From Saccoglossus kowalevskii (lineage: Eukaryota; Hemichordata; Enteropneusta; Harrimaniidae), in contig NW_003123416.1 in assembly GCF_000003605.2 (NCBI RefSeq), positions 130,944-145,066 on the forward strand: 14,123 bases of DNA. Reading direction: 5' to 3'. The notes beneath the pieces were generated by a model. That model ran no database searches, was not told where the DNA came from, and saw nothing but the letters and a program-made list of their open reading frames with translations. Numbering within the stretch: position 1 is the first letter of the stretch; each line of letters starts with the position of its first letter. Below, piece by piece: positions 9,901-14,123 of the stretch. Made by a program: the position numbers and the translations under genes.

Positions 9901-12375
9901 AATGGCTGTCTCAACTCGATGGACAGATGCCTCATCAATGGCAGAAGTTGTGTACCGGAGCGTTGTCCTGCAGGAGGAGGATAGCTTTGCTGATCTTGCC
10001 GTGCCTCTTGATTTTGATAGCTTCTATTAATTTCATCAAAAGTGAAGCGTAATAGGCTCCTGTAATTGTGGTACCCTTTGTCAGGAAATCTGTCATCACT
10101 ACTCCGTCCTGGTTTCAGAAGACTGTGAGCATGACCTTGCCAGTGCTAGGCTGCACCCTTGCCTTCTTTGGAGGTGGTGAGTTCAAGTGCTTCCACTGCA
10201 TTGACTGGGCTTTGGTCTCTAGATCAAAGCGATGGACCCAAGTTTCATCCTGTGTACCGGTAATCAGTCTTTTGAAAAACTTTGACTCATCTTCTTGGCA
10301 CATCTCCAAATTCACCCTCGAGCACTTGACGCATTCTTGCTTCTGGAAAGATGTGAGCAACCAGGGAATCCATCTGGCAGACACCTTATGCATATGCAAA
10401 TGGTCATGAATGATAGTTTACATAGACCCTGTACTAATCTTGGGCTATTTGGCAAACAGAAATGCGTCGATCTTCCAAAATGGCTGCCTCAACTCGACGG
10501 ACAGATGCCTCATCAATGGCAGAAGAGGGACGACTAGGTATGGGAGCTGTTGCCACAGACTTCCGGCCATGTTTGAATTCACGATGCCAGCGTTTTACAA
10601 GGTCATATGATGGGGCGTCATCACCATAAGTTTCTTTCATTTCATCAAAAGTCTCCTTTGGTGTGTGTCCTTTAAAATACAAAAAACGGATGACTGCGCA
10701 ACACTCAACTGGCTCCATTTCACACCTGACTCAGTTCAAACACAATTAGTTCAGAGCTGTTTTTGCAACATGACCTATAGAGATGTAAATCATTACACAT
10801 GCAAAATTTCTTCTAGATGAGACAAGTGGAAGTGGGTCAGGGGCATTACTTATTGAACGCCCCTTTCTATTTACACCTGTTAGCATTAATAGACAGTTGC
10901 CACACCTCTGTATTACTTCCCGTGGCACTTTGCCTAGGTCTTTAAGGTGATACCTACTGTTATCGTGTCTGTAATTGCGTAACCATTCCATAATTTCGAA
11001 TTTGTCGTCTCTATCGGGAGAAAGCTCAAATAAACCTCACCATCTCCGTCACTGAAAAAATCCCTCGTGGCTTTCACCCTAACCGTTACGGGTCCGTCAG
11101 CGTTATCCGAGTTAGTATCGCTGCACACTGGTCTTGTATTACCGCATCAACGTAGCTTCCAAAATCAGTTCGTTTACTCACAGTGATGGGTATCTCCACT
11201 TGACATGGTGCGTTATTGTTGTTAAACGAATCACACATGAATGGTATGGTTAACTCTAAATTAAAGGATGTCGGTCCGTCATTTTCATACACATCTACAG
11301 AGTCCGGAACCTGATATAATGAAAGCATGATATTTTGATTCGTGAATTCCTGATATATAAGTAGTAACAAGTGAAACATCACCTAAATCTACCCACAATG
11401 TTTTCATTCTACATCTTACTAAAATCGTAAAATAAAAATGTTTTAGCTGGACACACAGCATTATTCGTTTGTTTTAATTTTGAGTTTCTTTTATTATTTG
11501 TACATATAGGTAGTTTTGCAATGTTTCATCGAACTGATATGCTTTCTGTCAAAACACCATTAATATTTTTATTTCACGATAAACTACACTCTACCAAGAT
11601 AAAATATCAAACACAAAATTATCCCTATTGTCTCTTTAAAACTTGAATAGTTTCTAATGAGAAGCTCTCCAAAGTTCAAAGTTCACCACAATTTTTAACA
11701 AAATGGCCGCCGTTTTGGACTAAAATACCCGTCCCCCAAGTCTGTAGACTCATTATTTTGTTCCACGTCCAAAACATGATATTATCGGTAGAATCACGAA
11801 CTATTAAAAAACTTGGACCAACAAAAAAATTATGTTTAATTGGTTCACCGCCGGCCATTTTTTCACAAAGTATGAAATAATTTTGCTAAATAAAACAATA
11901 AAACAGTTTATTAATAGTGTATAATTTGTAATACCGTGATACCAGCAAAGAAATCTGAACTATTTCTTCGTCCTATGTTAATACCATTTTCTATTACTCC
12001 AGCTTCGCAGCGAATCTATTTACAGACAGAATAACAAATTAATATTGTTCACTTATTCTATTATTGAAAAGTATACCTTAGATTAGGTCGACATATACAA
12101 CATGTTGAGTTACTAAAGTTAAATTGAAGAAAACATCATAGCGAAGGGGTTTATTAATTAATTCTGTACTAGACAGACATTTAATAACAATTAATAGGGG
12201 AGAAATTGGTTTACTTAAATTGAGCCAATTTACTGAGCAGACTTTTCGTCAACATCTGTTTCATGTTTGTTGACTAACTTCATTGTTCCAGCACTGAAAC
12301 AGCTGACAATGGTATGCTTGGGAGACAAACATACGCAATTATAAATTGAAAGCAAAGAATATAATCGGGCAAAAC

Positions 12376-12432
<57 letters not shown>

Positions 12433-14056
12433 TAACAATTAGTTATGGTAGCGTTCGGTTTGCTGGAATTGAGACAGTACCCCCTGTACCTTAGTCTATT
12501 GTTCCAGCACTCAAATACCAGACAATCGTCATCACAATAAATGAACGTGCTGTAACCATGGCTAACCAACTTTATATTTACTATCAAGTATCCCAAATTT
12601 GGAATAGCGCCAGTGAAACATACAAGTCATGCACCAGTAAACTGTGCTCTAATCTCTAAGATACCGTTGGGATAGTTATAAAATATCACACATGACCCGT
12701 AAAATACATGTCTGAGGAAACAGAATAAGAAGAATGTTATAAAGGATCTGTACCGAGTACCGAGATTTGTACAACAACAAGTCTTGTTTTTTGTTGTATG
12801 CAGAAATGTGCAAAACTTTATTGCCACTGCTATTCAGGAAACATTTGATTACATTCCCGTAATGGCAAGTATAAGTTCTTGGGGTGGCAGAATATATTAT
12901 TTTTCATTCGTTGTAAAATTCTAATATAATAATAAACCAATTACCCGTGAGCCAAGTTTTCCCTCTAAATACGTCTGTGACATGGTAGATCTCACGGTAG
13001 ATCCAGCCACCTGTTCTTGAAATACTAAAGCGTCAGAGACGAACCAATCAAACTCCACGTGCACATCCGTGACATTGGTTTCATGAGTAATGTTACAATG
13101 GAAGTTTATCTCCCTTCCGTCTACTGTATAACTTATGACAGCATCTTTAGAAAAAAATATCAGGGTCAATGCAACTGCAAGCATATATCCTACTGGCGTG
13201 TATCGTTTAAAAAAAAATCCAATAGTGCAATTGGAGGGAATTCATGCGAACTCACAAAATTGTATTATTTTAATATTTCTGGTTTATATTTTATTTTACA
13301 TAGAGACAAACAAAGTAAAATAAGATTCTGAGTCCGCCCCGCACATCGTCGATATGATTTATTTTATATTAGTCTGTCATATTATAAATGACAAGAAACC
13401 ATGTATAAATGTTTTTGTTTGGAAGTTTTGGTGTTGTGGGAAAAGGTAGGAAAAGCTATTGTTCGAGAAAAGCGTTGTTATACCAAACCTGGACGTTTAA
13501 AACACTATCGGTTTGTGTGAAACACCTCCCCATGTGGCTACATATGCAACTTACCACGGGCTAGAGTAGATTGTGGTTGATACGAGAACGGTCACAAGCA
13601 TTTGACTGGCAAGGTGCATGTTCATTCAGGGAAGCAACTCTCATAAGAGTCACCCAATATAACGCTTTTAATAATGGAGGTATTATAGAGTATTTCTCAA
13701 TAGATAACGTTCAATGATCGAACATCATGGTTCTATGTTAGTTAAAACGAATGATTGTTATTACCTTCCTCTGGAGGAGAACGGCAACATCCATCGCCAG
13801 TATCGTGACAAAGGCAATAATCGCTATAAGTGTAACTATCTTCGACAAAGCACATGCTGCAGTACGGATATGTGTTAATGTCGTCTATGGTGCATTCACG
13901 GTAAACGTTGTGGGGAATATTGTCGTCACATTGATCATGCTTGTAGTCAGAATACATGTAGTCATAATATACCATGCATTTAGTTACCCAACACCGTGGC
14001 TCCACGCTTCCAACTACACACACGCACAGAGACATCAGAAGCACGTATATTCGCAT
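3743..14056 (-). CDS. VWDE-like secreted multidomain protein, 12 exons, 3' partial
   Basis: This is the whole gene as far as it lies in the window: 12 exons on the minus strand with introns at 13145-13764, 12016-12944, 11311-11934, 8585-10957, 8065-8504, 7858-8000, 5752-7611, 5328-5530, 4875-5014, 4587-4715 and 3998-4202, and a twelfth that opens at 3742. Every intron starts with GT and ends with AG, and all exon phases agree except for one missing base in exon 4. The exons sum to 2648 nt, about 883 residues. Domain order is signal peptide, Cys-rich module, VWDE N-terminal beta-type region, VWD domain, linker, conserved VWDE segment, EGF-like domain and IPT-like segment, the order I know from von Willebrand factor D and EGF domain-containing proteins. 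Such proteins are secreted or extracellular; a precise role cannot be read here. The C-terminal part, usually many EGF repeats, is off the left edge. Family assignment is confident; orthology to vertebrate VWDE is not, since invertebrates carry many paralogues. Confidence 0.88.
4203..4586 (-). CDS. Exon 11: EGF-like domain and start of IPT-like segment
   Basis: A 384-nt exon of 128 codons, phase 0, acceptor ATATGCTAG, donor AAG|GTATAA. It begins FQFMKVLDDLNTAQSSSALF and continues the previous segment. The EGF-like domain (4347-4427) has six cysteines in the pattern C-x3-C-x5-C-x4-C-x-C-x8-C (core CPADCNGKGDCTDG, then VCVCNDGYGG). It is followed by PDVYRGHKNGLCSTSFESCS and the FVE...CHVTRIK strand, as in the IPT-like part of VWDE proteins. 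The acceptor lacks a long polypyrimidine tract. Confidence 0.9.
4716..4874 (-). CDS. Exon 10: conserved VWDE segment (SGIT...EYC)
   Basis: A 159-nt exon of 53 codons, phase 0 throughout, acceptor TTTCACCTGTAG, donor CAG|GTGAGT. It encodes IPEWPTPSGITEQFAIEYCN and ends with IIIENCVLDIQ. The W-x-T-x-SGIT-E-x-A-x-x-YC pattern followed by a second cysteine in an ENCVxDI context is highly characteristic of VWDE proteins between the VWD and the EGF region. NET is a glycosylation sequon. Confidence 0.9.
5015..5327 (-). CDS. Exon 9: variable Cys-containing linker with KRKR site
   Basis: A 313-nt exon after acceptor TTATCCCACAG; the donor is AAG|GTTGGT. It encodes 104 full codons beginning TPRGNNLFYGEICDSETESK and ending DEDFEPK. 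Cysteines occur as C, CSC, C, C and C, the sort of Cys-poor linker that follows VWD in VWDE proteins. NKRKRH at residues 81-86 of the exon is a furin-type polybasic sequence, followed by an acidic run EIDDD. The exact 3' boundary is chosen because it gives phase 0 and a sensible join to exon 10; another GT lies nearby (TTCG|GTACTT). Confidence 0.82.
5401..5474 (+). repeat. Purine-only-like G/A tract in intron 8
   Basis: Some 74 bases that are almost all G and A on the plus strand, hence a pyrimidine tract on the transcribed (minus) sense. It lies roughly 75-145 bases upstream of the exon 9 acceptor, further away than a normal polypyrimidine tract. Confidence 0.6.
5531..5751 (-). CDS. Exon 8: C-terminal half of VWD domain
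   Basis: A 221-nt exon, acceptor TCCTCTCAG, donor GAG|GTAAGT, phase 0 in and phase 2 out. It encodes VHFPNGAFVEASGGYYINIC, followed by GGLCGSYDGNYDNDF and FSDTW. GLCG.YDGN...DF is the hallmark of the end of a VWD domain, where acidic residues and asparagine usually contribute to calcium binding. The expected FS..WR ending is completed by the first base of exon 9. It is separated from exon 7 by 1.86 kb, but the protein alignment across the junction leaves no gap. Confidence 0.9.
6490..6612. repeat. Long imperfect inverted repeat (hairpin)
   Basis: The left arm at about 6496-6526 (GTTTGCGAAGCTTCG, then TTTAGTGAAGG) is the approximate reverse complement of the right arm at about 6567-6603 (ending AAGCTTCGCAAAC). 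The central core TTTGCGAAGCTT pairs perfectly. About 40 bases of AT-rich loop separate the arms. It could be a foldback or MITE-like remnant; no transposase and no clear target duplication were seen. Confidence 0.7.
6686..6740. repeat. Cluster of three perfect palindromes
   Basis: GAGTTTAATTAAACTC (6690-6705), CCTATATAGG (6721-6730) and GGAACGCGTTCC (6729-6740) are each perfect palindromes, the last two overlapping. The motif AATTGAGTT occurs at both ends of the cluster. Confidence 0.75.
7206..7345 (+). other. CpG-rich island in AT-rich intron 7
   Basis: A short stretch with many CG dinucleotides (for example CACGCGCTGCGCGACGACC) in otherwise AT-rich intron. A plus-strand open frame of 65 codons starts at 7243 and runs to 7440; it resembles nothing I know. 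The stretch could be an inserted repeat fragment or a regulatory element. Confidence 0.4.
7612..7857 (-). CDS. Exon 7: VWD domain, central part
   Basis: A 246-nt exon of 82 codons, phase 0 at both ends, with a T-rich acceptor ending TTAAG and a strong donor CAA|GTGAGT. It encodes IQTRLTQCGSVACNCGLVAR, then a stretch with DRC and later FRLVRTNSGYNYQ. The CxxxxCNCG...V.A...DxxxxDxC cysteine spacing matches the central VWD domain of VWDE proteins. Confidence 0.9.
8001..8064 (-). CDS. Exon 6: VWD domain, second strand region
   Basis: A 64-nt exon between acceptor TTTATTTCAG and donor GAG|GTAAGA. Joined to exon 5 it gives DGTYFDVYKPGEYVYYRH and EFLPYE, equivalent to the FDGRxYDxYxxGxFVLY core of VWD domains. 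One base starts the exon to complete the split threonine codon, and it ends in phase 0. Confidence 0.88.
8065..8504. other. Intron 5
   Basis: A 440-base AT-rich intron holding the TTCA array at 8437-8492 and otherwise nothing recognisable. Confidence 0.7.
8437..8492. repeat. (TTCA)14 microsatellite beside exon 5 donor
   Basis: Fourteen perfect TTCA units, 56 bases, in intron 5. In the gene's sense it is a TGAA repeat that begins 12 bases after the end of exon 5, just past the GTAAGT donor. Confidence 0.95.
8505..8584 (-). CDS. Exon 5: start of VWD domain with GDPH motif
   Basis: An 80-nt exon, phase 0 in and phase 2 out, with donor AC|GTAAGT. It encodes IRTYDRDRSSRKCCGN then GDPHYSTFDG. GDPH followed by a TFDG turn is the classic opening of a von Willebrand factor type D domain. 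The acceptor (CCACTAG) has almost no polypyrimidine tract, and a competing AG lies five bases downstream, whose use would shift the frame. A long TTCA repeat begins 12 bases after the exon. Confidence 0.88.
8585..9226. other. Intron 4, part left of the mariner
   Basis: AT-rich intron without coding potential. It includes the perfect palindrome TGACGTCA at 8870-8877, a cAMP-response-element-like site, followed closely by a half site ACGTCA at 8881-8886. Nothing else was recognised. Confidence 0.55.
9227..9259. repeat. Mariner left terminal inverted repeat
   Basis: Begins CGAGGGGCGTTCAATAAG directly after the TA duplication. It pairs with the inverted right end, with a one-base length difference near the tip and two or three mismatches further in. 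Confidence 0.9.
9260..9573 (-). pseudogene. Mariner transposase C-terminal part
   Basis: In two frames this holds GYEILFHP, then YFPDLATSDFHLFPAMKLFL and KGKRFPDDAALISEVTTWLE. The PDLATSD segment contains the third catalytic aspartate. A one-base frameshift separates the halves. The end degenerates near ASNDGRNV with stops before the usual LGGSYVEKD-type ending. Confidence 0.82.
9574..9947 (-). pseudogene. Mariner transposase, duplicated unit with internal deletion
   Basis: Directly after the QDNAPVHN codons of the first unit, the sequence returns to the linker (AIDEASVHRVETAIFEDG) and repeats HMHNVSARWIPWLLTPFQKQ and DETWVHHFDPEIKSQS. It then skips about 190 bases that correspond to roughly 9998-10189 of the first unit, and resumes at a second QDNAPVHN. 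Confidence 0.85.
9946..10525 (-). pseudogene. Mariner transposase catalytic part, duplication unit 1
   Basis: Reading from right to left this unit runs from the end of the helix-turn-helix linker through HMHKVSARWIPWLLTSFQKQ, DETWVHRFDLETKAQSM, PPPKKARVQPSTGKVMLTVF and DGVVMTDFLTKGTTITGAYY to LLLQDNAPVHN. It therefore holds the first two catalytic aspartates. Stops after the linker and after MLTVF break it. Confidence 0.85.
10434..10718 (-). pseudogene. Mariner transposase N-terminal helix-turn-helix part
   Basis: An open frame of 94 codons from the ATG at 10718, beginning MEPVECCAVIRFLYFKGHTP, which is the intact start of a mariner transposase. It covers the paired DNA-binding helices (HTPKETFDEMKETYGDDAPS, then VKRWHREFKHGR) and the RPSSAIDEASVRRVEAAI linker. 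A TAG after CQIAQD ends it where an active element would continue. Confidence 0.9.
10833..10867. repeat. Mariner right terminal inverted repeat
   Basis: On the minus strand it begins GAAAGGGGCGTTCAATAAG and continues to TGACCCA, matching the left end. It is the 5' end of the transposase gene side. Confidence 0.9.
10958..11310 (-). CDS. Exon 4: VWDE N-terminal region, frame broken by one base
   Basis: The acceptor ATTATATCAG lies at 11311-11320; the chosen donor is ACA|GTAGGT, with a second GT four bases further (GTATCA). The first part reads VPDSVDVYENDGPTSFNLEL and on to SYVDA, including the pair MCDSF...APCQVEI. The second part, in another frame, reads CGNTRPVCSDTNSDNADGPV and on to LWNGYAITDTIT. 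Both halves match consecutive VWDE segments (...VPIPC...C.V...; VxxxAxxDFxxDGD...; FLWxxYxxxDxxxT), so the break is inside the exon, between about 11146 and 11088. The exon is 353 nt where 354 would keep the frame. In the first frame a TAA at 11086-11088 would stop translation. No GT-AG pair of credible intron length repairs it. Confidence 0.78.
11311..11934. other. Intron 3
   Basis: An AT-rich 624-base intron that contains the inverted-repeat element at about 11690-11870 and no coding exon. Confidence 0.6.
11690..11870. repeat. Possible short nonautonomous element with inverted ends
   Basis: AAAATGGCCGCCG near 11699-11712 and its inverted partner CGCCGGCCATTTTTT near 11848-11863 bracket about 135 bases. 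The GC-rich ends contrast with the AT-rich surroundings. The stretch between them is open on the minus strand (11676-11858) without a known domain. A MITE remnant is a guess. Confidence 0.4.
11935..12015 (-). CDS. Exon 3: short linker exon ending FFAGIT
   Basis: An 81-nt exon of exactly 27 codons, phase 0 on both sides, with acceptor TCTGTAAATAG and donor ACG|GTATTA. It encodes IRCEAGVIENGINIGRR followed by NSSDFFAGIT. The FFAGI motif and its position before the next beta segment match the equivalent stretch of VWDE proteins, which is why I accept such a short exon. NSS is a glycosylation sequon. Confidence 0.75.
12016..12944. other. Intron 2
   Basis: A 929-base AT-rich intron. It contains the TAA repeat at 12377-12430 and no exon with VWDE-like sequence. 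Two stretches near 12280-12300 and 12495-12515 share TTGTTCCAGCACT, so a short repeat may flank the microsatellite. Confidence 0.6.
12377..12430. repeat. (TAA)18 trinucleotide microsatellite
   Basis: About eighteen perfect TAA/AAT units in intron 2. It produces meaningless poly-Leu and poly-Ile reading frames on the minus strand. Confidence 0.95.
12945..13144 (-). CDS. Exon 2: VWDE N-terminal extracellular region
   Basis: The acceptor TTTTTTCTAAAG precedes it and the donor CGG|GTAATT follows, phase 1 in and phase 0 out. It encodes 66 full codons beginning AVISYTVDGREINFHC and ending YLEGKLGSR. The alternating hydrophobic pattern and single cysteine resemble the immunoglobulin-like beta region that precedes the VWD domain in VWDE proteins. 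Two N-glycosylation sequons (NIT, NVT) lie near the start. Reading runs smoothly into exon 3 (LGSR|IRCEAG). Confidence 0.82.
13145..13764. other. Intron 1
   Basis: A 620-base AT-rich intron between the signal-peptide exon and exon 2. I see no gene, element or strong motif in it. Confidence 0.6.
13765..14056 (-). CDS. Exon 1: signal peptide and Cys/Tyr-rich module
   Basis: Starts at the ATG at 14056. Residues 1 to about 17 are a hydrophobic leader (MRIYVLLMSLCVCVVGS), typical of a secreted protein. The following 80 residues hold ten cysteines (22, 27, 43, 55, 66, 69, 81, 83, 90, 91), an even number compatible with five disulfides, and eleven tyrosines, several beside aspartate. The exon ends ...PPEE plus one base at a GTAATA donor, phase 1, which fits the two-base start of exon 2. 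I do not recognise the cysteine pattern; it does not look like the D8C-type N-terminal module that I recall from vertebrate VWDE. An earlier ATG at 14072 is out of frame. Confidence 0.8.
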
Positions 14057-14100
14057 ACTGCCTTCTCACCATCTAGTGTGAAGGGCACTATAGGTTACGT

Positions 14101-14109
14101 AATTATATA
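14101..14109 (-). promoter_or_regulatory. Possible TATA box upstream of the VWDE-like gene
   Basis: On the minus strand the sequence TATATAATT lies 45 bases upstream of the start codon. If it is a TATA box, transcription would start near 14075-14080, giving a very short leader that may include or skip the out-of-frame ATG at 14072. The genome is AT-rich, so a chance match is quite possible, and a further upstream non-coding exon cannot be excluded. Confidence 0.25.
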
Positions 14110-14123
14110 CAGAACCCTCATGA

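Larger units (their letters stand above)
9227..10867 (-). mobile_element. Mariner-family DNA transposon in intron 4, inactive
   Basis: A 1641-bp element flanked by TA on both sides (9225-9226 and 10868-10869), the target duplication expected of Tc1/mariner elements. Inverted ends of about 33 bases share GGGGCGTTCAATAAGTAATG. The minus-strand transposase remnant shows the paired helix-turn-helix region, then DETWVH, QDNAPVHN and FPDLATSDF motifs, which carry the three acidic residues of a D,D34D-type catalytic core. An ordinary element is about 1.3 kb; this one is longer because of an internal duplication (9574-9947 against 9946-10525). Stops and frameshifts inactivate it. It lies in the same orientation as the host gene, 90 bases from exon 4. 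Confidence 0.93.

Noticed and set aside
9727-10610. Plus-strand open frames in the mariner region
   Set aside because: They are the opposite strand of the duplicated transposase; they even repeat as near-identical pairs because of the duplication.
11120-11152. A tiny intron as explanation for the exon 4 frame break
   Set aside because: The only GT-AG pairs near the break would be about 15-25 bases long, too short for a spliceosomal intron. The alternative donor four bases downstream cannot help because the stop at 11086 comes first.
12230-12596. Reading frames with poly-Leu and poly-Ile runs on the minus strand
   Set aside because: They are only translations of the TAA microsatellite and its flanks, with no splice support or domain.
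14054-14072. Upstream ATG at 14072 as the real start
   Set aside because: It is out of frame with the signal peptide; the ATG at 14056 gives a proper leader.
1-14123. CRISPR arrays, tRNA or rRNA genes, bacterial operons
   Set aside because: No spaced direct repeats, cloverleaf or ribosomal sequence was seen, and the gene is clearly spliced and eukaryotic.

Overview
The window is eukaryotic, and almost certainly from an invertebrate animal. Twelve exons on the minus strand are each bounded by GT/AG splice sites with matching phases, and the introns are AT-rich and carry a decayed LINE, a mariner transposon and microsatellites. The gene family (VWDE-like, expanded in molluscs, brachiopods and other invertebrates) and the base composition suggest a lophotrochozoan such as a bivalve. 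That taxonomic guess is inference only.

One gene accounts for all the convincing coding sequence. It is the 5' part of a secreted protein like von Willebrand factor D and EGF domain-containing protein (VWDE), read right to left from an ATG at 14056 to the last recognisable exon at 3743-3997. Its exons are 13765-14056, 12945-13144, 11935-12015, 10958-11310, 8505-8584, 8001-8064, 7612-7857, 5531-5751, 5015-5327, 4716-4874, 4203-4586 and 3743-3997. In order they encode a signal peptide with a Cys/Tyr-rich module, an extracellular beta-type region, a full VWD domain with a GDPH motif, a variable linker with a polybasic site, a VWDE-type conserved segment, a six-cysteine EGF-like domain and an IPT-like segment with a second polybasic site. 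About 883 residues are encoded here. The 3' end lies beyond the left edge.

Exon 4 is one base short of an open frame, so this copy is either a pseudogene or null allele, or carries a sequence error.

Layout from left to right: 1-236 unassigned; 237 to about 2960 a decayed minus-strand non-LTR retrotransposon with apurinic-type endonuclease and reverse transcriptase remnants; 2960-3742 the rest of intron 12; 3743-8584 exons 12 to 5 with intron 7 (1.86 kb) rich in palindromes; 8585-10957 intron 4, holding a 1.64-kb mariner with terminal inverted repeats and a TA duplication; 10958-14056 exons 4 to 1; 14057-14123 the start of the upstream region with a possible TATA box. The LINE, the mariner and the host gene all lie in the same orientation. 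I found no tRNA, rRNA, CRISPR or prokaryotic feature and no wholly new multi-gene system. The best leads are the unusual N-terminal module, the polybasic processing sites, the exon 4 frame break and the internally duplicated mariner.
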